Source: DASUKL01 sp036278755 (GTDB lineage: Bacteria; Chloroflexota; Limnocylindria; Limnocylindrales; CSP1-4). Taken from it: a stretch of 64,000 bases of DNA. This document shows positions 1 through 8,140 of this stretch, piece by piece. Location: positions 1 to 64,000 of the forward strand of contig DASUKL010000052.1 in assembly GCA_036278755.1 (NCBI GenBank), written 5' to 3'. Under the pieces are notes generated by a model that was given only the letters and a program-made list of their open reading frames with translations, did not search any database and was not told the origin of the DNA. A program made the position numbers and the translations under genes. Every line of letters begins with the position of its first letter. Within the stretch, counting starts at the first letter, position 1.

Positions 1-102
1 GCCCGGGCAGGCCATCGTTCGGCGCTTGTCACGCTGGGCGGGACGGCGACCGCCCGGGCAGGCCATCGTTCGGCGCTTGTCACGCTGGGCGGAAGGGGGA
101 CC
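1..102. repeat. 51-bp tandem repeat, two copies
   Basis: Positions 1-51 and 52-102 are nearly identical. The first 41 bases of each unit match exactly and only three of the last ten differ. The unit length is a multiple of three, so the frame ending at 132 stays open through it. More copies may lie left of the window. Confidence 0.85.
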
Positions 103-132
103 GGCACGAACGCGCTGCCCGGCTCAAGATGA
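1..132 (+). CDS. C-terminal tail of an unidentified protein (partial)
   Basis: Frame 1 is open from the window edge to a TGA at 130-132. That stop overlaps the ATG of the next gene (129) as ATGA, the coupling used repeatedly elsewhere in this window, so this is probably the end of an upstream operon member. The visible 43 residues consist mostly of a 17-residue unit (ARAGHRSALVTLGGTAT) repeated twice, then a short tail. No domain is recognisable and the start lies outside the window. It could instead be non-coding DNA that happens to be open. Confidence 0.4.
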   Translation, partial: ARAGHRSALVTLGGTATARAGHRSALVTLGGRGTGTNALPGSR

Positions 133-1940
133 CCGCCGACCTCCCCGAACGGGCCGAGCTGCTCATCCGGGGCGGGACGATCATCGACGGCACGGGCGCC
201 CCGGCTCGAGCCGGGGACGTGGCGGTCGTCGATGGCCGGATCCGCATCCTGCGCGCGACGGACCCGAGCCACCCGGCCAACGATCCTTTCCGCGCGACCG
301 ACCCGCGCCACCCGACGAACGAGCCCTCCGGCGCGAGCGCTGCACGACCCGGCACGAACGAGGACGAGCCGCTCCCCCGGGCTGCCCGGGTCATCGACGC
401 TCGCGGCCTCGTCGTGGCCCCTGGCTTCATCGACCTCCACAGCCACAGTGGCCTCATGATCCTGAGCGACCCCCGCCACGAACCCAAGGTCCGCCAGGGT
501 GTCACGACCGAGGTCATCGGGGTCGACGGCAACAGCTACGCCCCCTTCACGGACCCGGCCGATCTCCGCGACTTCGTGATCCTCAACGGCGGCCTGGACG
601 GCCGACCCGACGACCCGGGCCCGGCCAGGGCCCACCATGGCCCCGACGATCCGGCCCCGGGCCCCACGGACGCCTCGGCCCGCTCCGAAGACCGGAGCCC
701 CGCGCCGTTGGCCATCGACTGGCGCACCGTGGCCGACTACCTCGCCCGCTTCGACCACCAGGTGGCCCTCAACATCGCCTACGTCGTGGGCAACACCCCG
801 CTTCGCGTCTCGGCCATGGGCTGGGACGACCGCCCGGCCGCTCCCCAGGAGCTCGACCGCCAGCGAGGCCTCCTTCGCGAGGCCATGGAGGACGGTGCCT
901 TCGGGCTCAGCTCAGGCCTCGACTATCCGCCTGGTGCCTACGCCACCACGGACGAGCTGGCCGCCCTCCTCCAGGAGGCCGCGACCCACGGCGGCTTCTA
1001 CCACACCCACGTCCGCTACCCGCTGGGCGACGGCTTCCTGGACCCCTTCCGCGAGGCCCTCGAGATCGGCCGGCGAAGCGGCGGCGGCCCCGTCCACATC
1101 ACCCACTTCTACCATCGGGCCACCTTCCCCGGCCCGCCCGAGCAGATGCTGGCCCTCGTCGACGATGCGCGCGCCGCGGGCCAGGACGTCACCTTCGACA
1201 TGTATCCCTCGGAGTGGGCCAGCACCCGCCTCCTCATCCTCCTCCCCACCTGGATCCAGGCCGGTGGCGTGGCCCGCCTCAAGGAACGCCTGGCGGATCC
1301 CGGCGCTCGGGCCCGCATCCGCGACGAGCTGGCCGCCCGAGGCCGCCTGTACGCCGGCGACCGAGCCTGGGCCGAGCTCCGCCTGGGCGCCTTCACTCGG
1401 CCCGAGCACCTGGCCTTCGAGGGCCAGACCCTGGCCCAGGTGATGGCGGAGACCGGCCATGACGCGGTCGACACGGTCTGCGACCTGCTCCTGGCGGAGG
1501 ATCTGCGGGTCAACGAGGTCACGCCCGGTCCCCACCTCGCAGGCATGCGGGTCTTCTGGCGGCATCCGAGGGCCATGGTCGGGACCGACTCCGTCTTCAT
1601 CGGGGCCCGGCCAGCACCTCGAACGTATGGCTCCTTCCCCCGCATCCTGGGTCAGTTCGTGCGCGAGGAGCAGCTCACCAGCCTGGAGGAGGCCGTCCGG
1701 CGCATGACCTCCGCCCCGGCCGACCGCCTGGGCCTGGCCGACCGCGGGCGCCTGTCCGATGGCCTGCTCGCCGACCTCGTCCTCTTCGATCCCCTGCGCG
1801 TGCGCTCCAACGCGACCTACGAGGAGCCGCGCCGCTACCCCGACGGCATCCCCTACGTGATCGTCAACGGGACGGTCGTGGTGGACCGCGGCGAGCACAC
1901 CGGCGCCCTTCCCGGCCGCGCACTCCGTCACCGGGGTTAG
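129..1940 (+). CDS. N-acyl-D-amino-acid deacylase-type amidohydrolase
   Basis: Metal-dependent amidohydrolase of the D-aminoacylase/dihydroorotase-like group (603 aa), expected to hydrolyse N-acyl-D-amino acids or related amides in the cytoplasm. The N-terminus has the typical beta strand LLIRGGTIIDGTG, then the metal motif PGFIDLHSHSG (H-x-H). The C-terminus ends with the family's ADLVLFDP and VIVNGTVVVDRGEHTGALPG strands. Two lineage-specific low-complexity inserts break the conserved core: about residues 38-80, with the internal repeat RATDPSHPANDPF/RATDPRHPTNEPS, and about 160-195, rich in Pro/Asp/Ala. The ATG at 129 overlaps the stop of the upstream frame. A role in ureide or hydantoin metabolism with the purine genes downstream is possible but unproven. 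Confidence 0.85.
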   Translation: MTADLPERAELLIRGGTIIDGTGAPARAGDVAVVDGRIRILRATDPSHPANDPFRATDPRHPTNEPSGASAARPGTNEDEPLPRAARVIDARGLVVAPGFIDLHSHSGLMILSDPRHEPKVRQGVTTEVIGVDGNSYAPFTDPADLRDFVILNGGLDGRPDDPGPARAHHGPDDPAPGPTDASARSEDRSPAPLAIDWRTVADYLARFDHQVALNIAYVVGNTPLRVSAMGWDDRPAAPQELDRQRGLLREAMEDGAFGLSSGLDYPPGAYATTDELAALLQEAATHGGFYHTHVRYPLGDGFLDPFREALEIGRRSGGGPVHITHFYHRATFPGPPEQMLALVDDARAAGQDVTFDMYPSEWASTRLLILLPTWIQAGGVARLKERLADPGARARIRDELAARGRLYAGDRAWAELRLGAFTRPEHLAFEGQTLAQVMAETGHDAVDTVCDLLLAEDLRVNEVTPGPHLAGMRVFWRHPRAMVGTDSVFIGARPAPRTYGSFPRILGQFVREEQLTSLEEAVRRMTSAPADRLGLADRGRLSDGLLADLVLFDPLRVRSNATYEEPRRYPDGIPYVIVNGTVVVDRGEHTGALPGRALRHRG

Positions 1941-1946
1941 GACGAT

Positions 1947-1973
1947 GTATACGTCGTCCATGTGGCGTATACT
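1947..1973 (+). promoter_or_regulatory. Inverted repeat and -10 box of the VapBC pair
   Basis: GTATACG (1947-1953) and CGTATAC (1966-1972) form an inverted repeat with a 12-bp spacer just before the antitoxin start. The right arm overlaps TATACT (1968-1973), a good -10 box. Ribbon-helix-helix antitoxins normally bind such palindromes to autoregulate their operon, so this is the likely operator. The -10 ends only 9 nt before the ATG at 1983, implying an almost leaderless message. Confidence 0.6.
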
Positions 1974-1982
1974 CCATCTGCC

Positions 1983-2231
1983 ATGAAGCGGCTGCAGATC
2001 TACCTGGACGAAGAGCTCGACGAACGCCTCGCGGCGGATGCCCTGCGTGAGGGCACGTCGAAGGCCGCCCTCATCCGAGAGGCGGTCGCCACGCGCTATG
2101 GCGAGAAGGGCCAGGGCGTCGCCCTGCCTGCCTCCGATCCCCTGGATGCGCTCGTGGCGGCGATCCCGGGCGACGCGGGCGACATCGACGCGCTGCTCTA
2201 CGGACGAGTCGAGCCAGATCGAACCAGGTGA
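1983..2231 (+). CDS. vapB: Ribbon-helix-helix antitoxin (VapB-like)
   Basis: An 82-aa protein beginning MKRLQIYLDEELDERLAAD, a typical RHH/CopG DNA-binding start, followed by a helix with TSKAALIREAV and an acidic C-terminal tail that would wrap the toxin. I chose ATG 1983 over the upstream GTG 1962, because the upstream start would run through the predicted operator and because RHH proteins usually begin right before the first beta strand. The stop overlaps the toxin GTG (2228) by 4 nt. It should neutralise the PIN toxin and repress the operon. Confidence 0.85.
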   Translation: MKRLQIYLDEELDERLAADALREGTSKAALIREAVATRYGEKGQGVALPASDPLDALVAAIPGDAGDIDALLYGRVEPDRTR

Positions 2232-2623
2232 TCTTCGTCGACACATCGTTCTGGGTCGGGCTCCAGTACGCGAGCGACGATCGCGCCGCGGATGCCGCGG
2301 CCCTGTGGGCCCGGCGGCGGGAGCCGCTGATCACGAGCAACCACGTGGTCGGCGAGACATGGACCTTCCTGCGGCGGCGGACTGGATACGAGGCGGCCAT
2401 GCGCTTCGCGGCCCTCGTCCCCACCTCGAAGCGGGTGACGGTCGTCCATATCGACGAGGCGACCGAGGGGGCGGCCTGGGCCTGGCTCCGCCGGCACGAC
2501 GAGCGCGTCTACTCGTTCGTCGACGCGACGAGCTTCACCCTCATGCGACGGTTGCGGATCCGCGAGGCGCTGGCCTTCGACGGCGATTTCACCGCAGCCG
2601 GTTTCGTCGAGCTGCGCCCCTGA
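2228..2623 (+). CDS. vapC: PIN-domain ribonuclease toxin (VapC-like)
   Basis: A 131-aa single PIN domain, the usual size of VapC toxins, which are Mg-dependent ribonucleases targeting tRNA or rRNA. The acidic site is intact: D5 in MIFVDTSFW, E43 in VVGETW, D99 in YSFVDATS, and D118/D120 in FDGDF. Translation begins at GTG 2228, overlapping the antitoxin TGA, so the pair is translationally coupled. The pair lies between an amidohydrolase and the xanthine dehydrogenase genes with no sign of an associated mobile element. Confidence 0.9.
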   Translation: MIFVDTSFWVGLQYASDDRAADAAALWARRREPLITSNHVVGETWTFLRRRTGYEAAMRFAALVPTSKRVTVVHIDEATEGAAWAWLRRHDERVYSFVDATSFTLMRRLRIREALAFDGDFTAAGFVELRP

Positions 2624-2643
2624 CGAGCGGGGCTGGCCGGCGC

Positions 2644-2669
2644 TACGCTTCCCCGACACGTTCGGAGGG
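2644..2669 (+). promoter_or_regulatory. Probable -10 box and ribosome binding site of the xanthine dehydrogenase operon
   Basis: TACGCT at 2644-2649 fits the TANNNT boxes seen before many genes here. GGAGGG at 2664-2669 lies 10 nt before ATG 2680 and decides that start over the in-frame GTG at 2671. The leader would be about 25 nt. Confidence 0.4.
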
Positions 2670-2679
2670 CGTGCCCAGG

Positions 2680-4989
2680 ATGACCATCACCACCCGCCCC
2701 GGCTCGGCCCCTGCAGCACCGCCGGCGCCCGCGCCCGTCATCGCCCCGCGCTCGGGGGAGACCGGCCTAGGCCGGGCGGAAGGCCTGCCGCTCCGCCGGG
2801 AGGGTCCGGCCAAGCTGACCGGCACGGCCCGCTACACGGACGATCTCGTGTTCCCTGGGGCATGGTACGGGGCCACCATCCGCTCCACCCAGCCCCACGC
2901 CCGCTTCCTGGGCCTCGACCTCGACCCCCGCTTCGATTGGTCGAAGGTCGTCCTCGTCACGGCCGCCGATATCCCCGGGGCCAACGTCGTCAGCCTCATC
3001 CACGACGACCAGCCCATCCTCGTCCCCGAAGGCGGGGAGATCCGCCACCAGGCCGAGCCGCTGGTCCTCCTCGCGGCGGCCGATCGGGCCACCCTCCGCG
3101 CTGCCCGTGGTCGGGTCCACCCTCGAACGGAGGCCCTGGAGCCGGTCTTCGACCCCCTCCGCTCGGAGCAGGTCTTCGCCCACTACGAGCTGGCCAAGGG
3201 CGACCTGGCGGCCGGCTTCGCCGAGGCCGACATCATCCTCGAGGGCACCTACCGGGTGGGCCACCAGGAGCAGCTCTACATCGAGAACCAGGCCATGATC
3301 GCCGTGCCGGAGGCGGATGGCGGAGTGACCATCCACGGCTCCATGCAGTGCCCCTACTACGTCCACGTGGCCCTCAAGCGGGCCCTGGGCCTGGACGATC
3401 GCGGCGCCCGCGTCGTCCAGGAGGAGACCGGCGGCGGCTTCGGTGGCAAGGAGGAGTACCCCTCGATGGTGGCCCTCCATGCCGCCCTCCTGGCCCACAA
3501 GCTGGGCAAGCCGGTGCGCATGATCTACGACCGCCACGAGGACCTGGCGGCCACGACGAAGCGGCACCCGGCCATCGTCAGCCACCGCACCGGAGTGACC
3601 CGCGACGGCCGCCTCGTGGCCCAGGAGATCGACGTCGTCATGGACGGCGGGGCGTACTGCACCCTGACCCCGGTCGTCCTCTCCCGAGGGGCCATCCACG
3701 CCGGCGGCCCCTACGACTGCCCCAACGTCGTCATCCGCTCCCGGGCCGTGGCCACCAACACGCCGCCCAACGGCGCCTTCCGGGGATTCGGCGCGCCGCA
3801 GACCGAGTTCGCCGCCGAGACCCACCTCAACCGCTTGGCGGACGCGCTGGGCATCTCCCCGCTCGAGATCCGGCGCCGCAACGTCTACCAGTCCGGTGGC
3901 CTGACCCCCACCCATCAGACCCTGGGGCCCGGCACCGCCGGCGAGGCCGTCCTGGAGCAGGCGGCGGCGGCGGCCGACTTCGAGCGGACCCGCGAGCTGA
4001 CGGCCATCGCCCGCCAGGTCCGCGCCAAGCGGCCCGGCCGGGAGCGGACGGCCCAGGGCATCGGGCTGGCCCTCGTCTGGCATGGGGCTGGCTTCACCGG
4101 CAGCGGTGAGGTGGCCCTGGCCAGCGTGGCGAGCGTCGAGCTCACCGAGGACGGCGTCGTCCGGGTCCTCGTGGCCTCGACGGAGATGGGCCAGGGTACG
4201 AAGACGATCCTGCCCCAGGTCGTGGCCCAGGAGCTCGGCCTGCCCGTCGAGGCGGTGGAGATGGCGCCCCAGGACACGGCCATCGTCCCCGACAGCGGGC
4301 CGACCGTGGCCAGCCGCACGGCGATGGTCGTCGGCGGGCTGCTGGTCAAGGCCGCCCAGCGGCTCAAGGCGGAGGTCGAAGAACGGACCGGCCGCCCCTT
4401 CAAGGACGCGTACCGCGACGACGCGGCGGCCCACGGCCCCATCCGGATCGACCAGCACTTCGAGCCCTACCCGGGCCAGCCCTTCGATGACGCGACGTAC
4501 ACCGGCGACGCCTATCCGGCCTATGGCTGGGCGGCGGCCGTGGCCCAGGTGGAGGTCGACCTCGACACCGGCGAGGTGACCGTCGGCTCGGTCGTCTCGG
4601 CCGACGACGCGGGACGGATCATCCACCCCGTCCTGGCCGCAGGCCAGGTCGAGGGTGGCACGCTCCAGGCCGTGGGCTACGCCACGATCGAGGAGATCAA
4701 GCTGGCCGACGGACGCTACCTGAACGACCGCCTGGCGACCTACCTCATCCCCACGGCCCTCGACGCGCCGCGCATCCAGGCCATCCTGGTCGAGCATCCC
4801 TTCGACGGCGCGCCGCATGGAGCCAAGGGCCTGGGCGAGCTGCCCATGGACGTGGCCGCCCCGGCCGTCGTGGCCGCGATCCATGACGCGACCGGGGTCT
4901 GGATCACCGACCTGCCGGCGACCCCGGAGCGGATCCTGGCTGCCCTGGCCGGTTTCGAGGCCCCTGGCCAGCCGGGCATCAGCGCATGA
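2680..4989 (+). CDS. xdhA: Xanthine dehydrogenase, molybdopterin-binding subunit
   Basis: A 769-aa large subunit of the xanthine oxidase/CO dehydrogenase family. It holds the molybdenum cofactor and should oxidise hypoxanthine and xanthine to urate. Visible hallmarks are the a/b hammerhead domain (about residues 40-150), the Gly-rich cofactor loop ETGGGFGGKEE, the GAFRGFGAPQ motif, the TEMGQGTKT motif, and near the C-terminus KGLGELP, which supplies the catalytic Glu. The subunit order Mo, Fe-S, FAD with overlaps, followed by malate synthase and urate-degrading genes, supports purine oxidation rather than CO oxidation; the CODH-type AYXCSFR active-site loop is not present. The open frame extends upstream to 2038 but overlaps vapBC there, so ATG 2680 is preferred. 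Confidence 0.88.
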   Translation: MTITTRPGSAPAAPPAPAPVIAPRSGETGLGRAEGLPLRREGPAKLTGTARYTDDLVFPGAWYGATIRSTQPHARFLGLDLDPRFDWSKVVLVTAADIPGANVVSLIHDDQPILVPEGGEIRHQAEPLVLLAAADRATLRAARGRVHPRTEALEPVFDPLRSEQVFAHYELAKGDLAAGFAEADIILEGTYRVGHQEQLYIENQAMIAVPEADGGVTIHGSMQCPYYVHVALKRALGLDDRGARVVQEETGGGFGGKEEYPSMVALHAALLAHKLGKPVRMIYDRHEDLAATTKRHPAIVSHRTGVTRDGRLVAQEIDVVMDGGAYCTLTPVVLSRGAIHAGGPYDCPNVVIRSRAVATNTPPNGAFRGFGAPQTEFAAETHLNRLADALGISPLEIRRRNVYQSGGLTPTHQTLGPGTAGEAVLEQAAAAADFERTRELTAIARQVRAKRPGRERTAQGIGLALVWHGAGFTGSGEVALASVASVELTEDGVVRVLVASTEMGQGTKTILPQVVAQELGLPVEAVEMAPQDTAIVPDSGPTVASRTAMVVGGLLVKAAQRLKAEVEERTGRPFKDAYRDDAAAHGPIRIDQHFEPYPGQPFDDATYTGDAYPAYGWAAAVAQVEVDLDTGEVTVGSVVSADDAGRIIHPVLAAGQVEGGTLQAVGYATIEEIKLADGRYLNDRLATYLIPTALDAPRIQAILVEHPFDGAPHGAKGLGELPMDVAAPAVVAAIHDATGVWITDLPATPERILAALAGFEAPGQPGISA

Positions 4990-5032
4990 GCGCGGACCGC
5001 ATGCGTGCGGATCTGGCCGCAGGAGCCAGCGC

Positions 5033-5611
5033 ATGAGCATCGACGTCGTGGTCAACGGCGAGCGCGCCGCGCTCGACGTGCCCGGCTCGCGACGGCTGCT
5101 CGACGTCCTCCGCGAAGACCTCGGCCTGACCGGCACGAAGGAGGGCTGCGGCGAGGGCGAGTGCGGGGCCTGCTCGGTCCTCGTCGACGGCGCGGTCGTC
5201 GACAGCTGCCTGGTGCCCGTGGCCCAGGTCGCGGGGCGCTCGGTGCGCACCGTGGAAGGCCTGGCCGGGCCCGGCGGTCGGCTGTCGGTGCTCCAGCGGG
5301 CCTTCCTCGAAACGGGTGGGGCCCAGTGCGGGATCTGCACGCCGGGCATGCTCATCGCCGGCGTGGCCTTCCTCGAGTCCGGGGCCGCGGCGACGGACGA
5401 GGCGATCCGCGAGGCCATCGCGGGCAACCTCTGCCGCTGCACGGGTTACACGAAGATCGTCGAGGCCATCGCCCTGGCCGCCGAACGTGGAGCCGGACCC
5501 GACGCTGGCGCCGGACACGAAGCCGGCGCTGGAGCCGAAGACGCCGGAGCCGACGAGAGCGCCGGACCCGACGATGGCGCCGAGCCGACCTACCCCCCGG
5601 GCAGCCGATGA
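5033..5611 (+). CDS. xdhC: Xanthine dehydrogenase, 2Fe-2S subunit
   Basis: A 192-aa electron-transfer subunit with two [2Fe-2S] clusters. The plant-ferredoxin-like N-terminal cluster uses C39, C44, C47 and C59 (CGEGECGAC). The helical C-terminal cluster uses C99, C102, C134 and C136 (CGICTPG, LCRCTGY). It passes electrons from the Mo site to the FAD subunit. About 40 residues after the second cluster form an unusual Ala/Gly/Asp/Glu-rich acidic tail. ATG 5033 follows the xdhA stop by 43 nt, and its stop overlaps the next ATG (ATGA at 5608). The symbol follows the Fe-S subunit convention of E. coli; naming of this family varies. Confidence 0.9.
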   Translation: MSIDVVVNGERAALDVPGSRRLLDVLREDLGLTGTKEGCGEGECGACSVLVDGAVVDSCLVPVAQVAGRSVRTVEGLAGPGGRLSVLQRAFLETGGAQCGICTPGMLIAGVAFLESGAAATDEAIREAIAGNLCRCTGYTKIVEAIALAAERGAGPDAGAGHEAGAGAEDAGADESAGPDDGAEPTYPPGSR

Positions 5612-6522
5612 TCGGGCTCGAACCGCTCCTCGTCAGCCCGACCAGCCTGACCGAGGCCTACACCCTCCTGGCCCCGACCCACGGCGCCGACGATGGAGCG
5701 GGCCCCTGGCGGCCCATCGCCGGTGGCACGGACGTCATGGTCCAGCTGGCAGCCGCCGCCGGTGAGGCCGAGAGCAGCACCGCGGAGACCCCCTCCGGCC
5801 CCGGGCGTCTGCTCGATCTGTGGGGCCTGGACGAGCTGCGCGGCATCGGGCTGAGCGAGGACGGCCGCGAGCTCGTCCTGGGCGCTCTGACGACCTACAC
5901 CGAGATCCGCCGCTCCCCCCTCTGTGCCACGCACCTGCCGGCCCTGGCCGAGGCGGCGGCCACGATCGGGGCGGCCCAGATCCAGAACCGCGGCACGCTG
6001 GGCGGCAACGTCGTCAACGCCTCCCCGGCCGGCGATACGCTGCCGGTGCTCCTGGCCGCCGACGCGCGGATCGTCCTGGGCAGCGCGCGAGGCGAGCGAT
6101 CGGTAGCCGCGGTCGACTTCTGGCCGGCCTACCGGCGCACCGTCCGGGCCGATGACGAGCTCGTGCTGCGCCTCCGCATCCCGCTCCCGACCCGCCGCGA
6201 GATGCGCTTCCGCAAGGTCGGCACGCGGCGAGCCCAGGCCATCAGCAAGGTCGTCGTGGCCCTCGCCTGGCGGGAGGACGGTGGCGTGTGGCGGGACGTC
6301 CGGCTGGCCTTCGGCTCGGTCGCCGCGACCCCCATCCGGGCCCATGAGACCGAGGCCGTCCTGGAAGGGGCCGCGCCGCGCCAGACCGTGGCCGACCACG
6401 CCGTGGCCGTCCTCGGCCGCGAGCTCCAGCCCATCGACGACATCCGCTCCACGGCCGCCTACCGCTCCGCCGTGGCCGGCCGCGTCCTGCACCGCCTCCT
6501 TCGCGACGCCGGCGGCTGGTAG
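5608..6522 (+). CDS. xdhB: Xanthine dehydrogenase, FAD-binding subunit
   Basis: A 304-aa FAD subunit of the CoxM/XdhB type. The PIAGGTDVMVQL segment (about residues 41-52) and the pyrophosphate loop QNRGTLGGNVVNASPAGDTLP (about 130-150) are the two FAD contacts expected for the family; the C-terminal CO_deh_flav_C domain follows. It would reduce NAD+ with electrons from the Fe-S subunit. It starts inside the preceding stop codon (ATGA) and ends 6 nt before malate synthase, so all four genes look co-transcribed. A short Ala/Glu/Ser-rich insert near residues 50-65 is lineage-specific. Confidence 0.9.
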   Translation: MIGLEPLLVSPTSLTEAYTLLAPTHGADDGAGPWRPIAGGTDVMVQLAAAAGEAESSTAETPSGPGRLLDLWGLDELRGIGLSEDGRELVLGALTTYTEIRRSPLCATHLPALAEAAATIGAAQIQNRGTLGGNVVNASPAGDTLPVLLAADARIVLGSARGERSVAAVDFWPAYRRTVRADDELVLRLRIPLPTRREMRFRKVGTRRAQAISKVVVALAWREDGGVWRDVRLAFGSVAATPIRAHETEAVLEGAAPRQTVADHAVAVLGRELQPIDDIRSTAAYRSAVAGRVLHRLLRDAGGW

Positions 6523-6528
6523 AGCGTC

Positions 6529-8106
6529 ATGCCCCCTGACGGCGTCGAGGTCCTGGCACCCGTCGCGCCGGAGCAGGCCTGGGTCCTCTCGCCCGAGGCC
6601 CTGGCCTTCCTGGCCGAGCTCCAGCGCCGGTTCGGGCCTCGGCGGTCGGAGCTCCTGCAGGCGCGGGTCGAGCGTCGCGCCCGCATCGCGGCCGGCGAGC
6701 GGCCGACGTTCCCCGAGGCGACCGCGGCCCTGCGAGCTGATGCCTCCTGGCGCATCGCCCCCACGCCGGCCGACCTCCAGGAGCGGCGCGTCGAGATCAC
6801 CGGCCCGGCCGAACCCAAGATGGCCATCAACGCCCTCAACAGCGGGGCCTCGGTCTTCATGGCCGACCTCGAGGACGCCCTCAGCCCTACCTGGGCCAAC
6901 GTCGTCGGCGGCCAAGCCACGATCTTCGACGCCGTCCGCCATCAGCTCACGTTCACGATCCCGGAGGGCAAGCGCTACGTCCTCGGGGAGCGCATCGCGA
7001 CCCTCCTCGTCCGGCCCCGCGGCTGGCACCTCGACGAGCGCCACGTCACCGTGGACGGCACGCCGATGAGCGCCAGCCTCTTCGACGCCGGGCTCTTCCT
7101 CTTCCACAACGGCATGGAGCGGGTCGCCCGTGGCACTGGGCCCTACGTCTACCTGCCCAAGCTGGAAGCGGCGGCCGAGGCCGCCCTGTGGGACGACGTC
7201 TTCACCTTCGCCGAGGAGCGCCTGGGCCTGCCCCACGGCGTGACCAAGGCGACCGTCCTCATCGAGACGATCCTGGCCGCCTTCGAGATGGAGGGGATCC
7301 TCTACGCCCTCCGCGACCATGCGGCAGGCCTCAATGCCGGGCGCTGGGACTACATCTTCAGCCTCATCCGGACCTTCGCCGACGACCCGACCATGGCCTT
7401 GCCGGATCGGGCCCAGGTGACGATGGCCGTGCCCTTCATGCGGGCCTACACCCAGGCCCTCGTCCGAGCCTGTCATCGGCGTGGCGCGCATGCCATCGGC
7501 GGCATGAGCGCCTTCATCCCCAACCGGCGGGAACCGGAGGTGACGGCCAACGCCTTGGCCCAGGTGACGGCGGACAAGGAGCGCGAGGCCGGTGACGGCT
7601 TCGACGGGACCTGGGTCGCCCACCCCGACCTCGTGCCGGTCGCGGGCGCCGTCTTCGAGCGCGTCCTGGGCGAGCGGCCCAACCAGCTTGAGCGCCAGCG
7701 TGAGGACGTCGTGCCGGACGCCGGGACCATGCTCGATGTGCAGATCGCCGGCGGCGCCGTCACCGAGGCCGGGGTACGGACGAACGTCAACGTGGGCCTC
7801 CAGTACCTCGACTCCTGGCTGCGCGGCATCGGCGCGGCCGCCATCGCCAACCTCATGGAGGACGCGGCCACGGCCGAGATCAGCCGCTCCCAGCTCTGGC
7901 AGTGGCGGCGCCACGGCGTGCGCCTGGCCGACGGCCGGACCTTCGACGCGGCCATCTACCGCGCGGTCCGCGACGAGGAGCTGGCTCGCCTGGGCGGCCG
8001 CTCGACCGGGCGCCTGGCCGACGCCGCCGACCTCCTCGACACGACCGTGCTGGCCGACATCTTCGTCCCCTTCATCACGATCCCCGCCCTGGATCGCCTG
8101 GGCTGA
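6529..8106 (+). CDS. aceB: Malate synthase A
   Basis: A 525-aa enzyme that condenses glyoxylate with acetyl-CoA to malate. Length and motifs match the malate synthase A/plant-type group: VEITGPAEPKMAINALNSGA, FMADLEDA, RPRGWHLDERH, PYVYLPKLE, and the C-terminal YLDSWLRGIGAAAIANLMEDAATAEISR stretch. There is no isocitrate lyase proper beside it. Its place directly behind xanthine dehydrogenase and opposite allantoinase suggests that its glyoxylate comes from ureidoglycolate, the end product of allantoin breakdown, rather than from the glyoxylate shunt. The ATG lies 6 nt after xdhB with no clear ribosome binding site, consistent with coupling. Confidence 0.95.
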   Translation: MPPDGVEVLAPVAPEQAWVLSPEALAFLAELQRRFGPRRSELLQARVERRARIAAGERPTFPEATAALRADASWRIAPTPADLQERRVEITGPAEPKMAINALNSGASVFMADLEDALSPTWANVVGGQATIFDAVRHQLTFTIPEGKRYVLGERIATLLVRPRGWHLDERHVTVDGTPMSASLFDAGLFLFHNGMERVARGTGPYVYLPKLEAAAEAALWDDVFTFAEERLGLPHGVTKATVLIETILAAFEMEGILYALRDHAAGLNAGRWDYIFSLIRTFADDPTMALPDRAQVTMAVPFMRAYTQALVRACHRRGAHAIGGMSAFIPNRREPEVTANALAQVTADKEREAGDGFDGTWVAHPDLVPVAGAVFERVLGERPNQLERQREDVVPDAGTMLDVQIAGGAVTEAGVRTNVNVGLQYLDSWLRGIGAAAIANLMEDAATAEISRSQLWQWRRHGVRLADGRTFDAAIYRAVRDEELARLGGRSTGRLADAADLLDTTVLADIFVPFITIPALDRLG

Positions 8107-8140
8107 TCCACGGGGCAGGCCTGACCCGCACCGACGTCCC

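Noticed and set aside
2038..2679. Upstream extension of the xanthine dehydrogenase large subunit
   Set aside because: It overlaps vapBC in another frame and adds Arg-rich sequence; GGAGGG at 2664-2669 supports ATG 2680.
2767..5442. Very long minus-strand open frame opposite the xanthine dehydrogenase genes
   Set aside because: It lies antisense to well-supported enzyme genes, is rich in Gly/Arg/Asp/Leu runs typical of high-GC shadow frames, and shows no domain.
6529..8106. Malate synthase as part of a glyoxylate shunt
   Set aside because: No true isocitrate lyase is present; the family member at 59299-60123 lacks the KKCGH motif and is far away.
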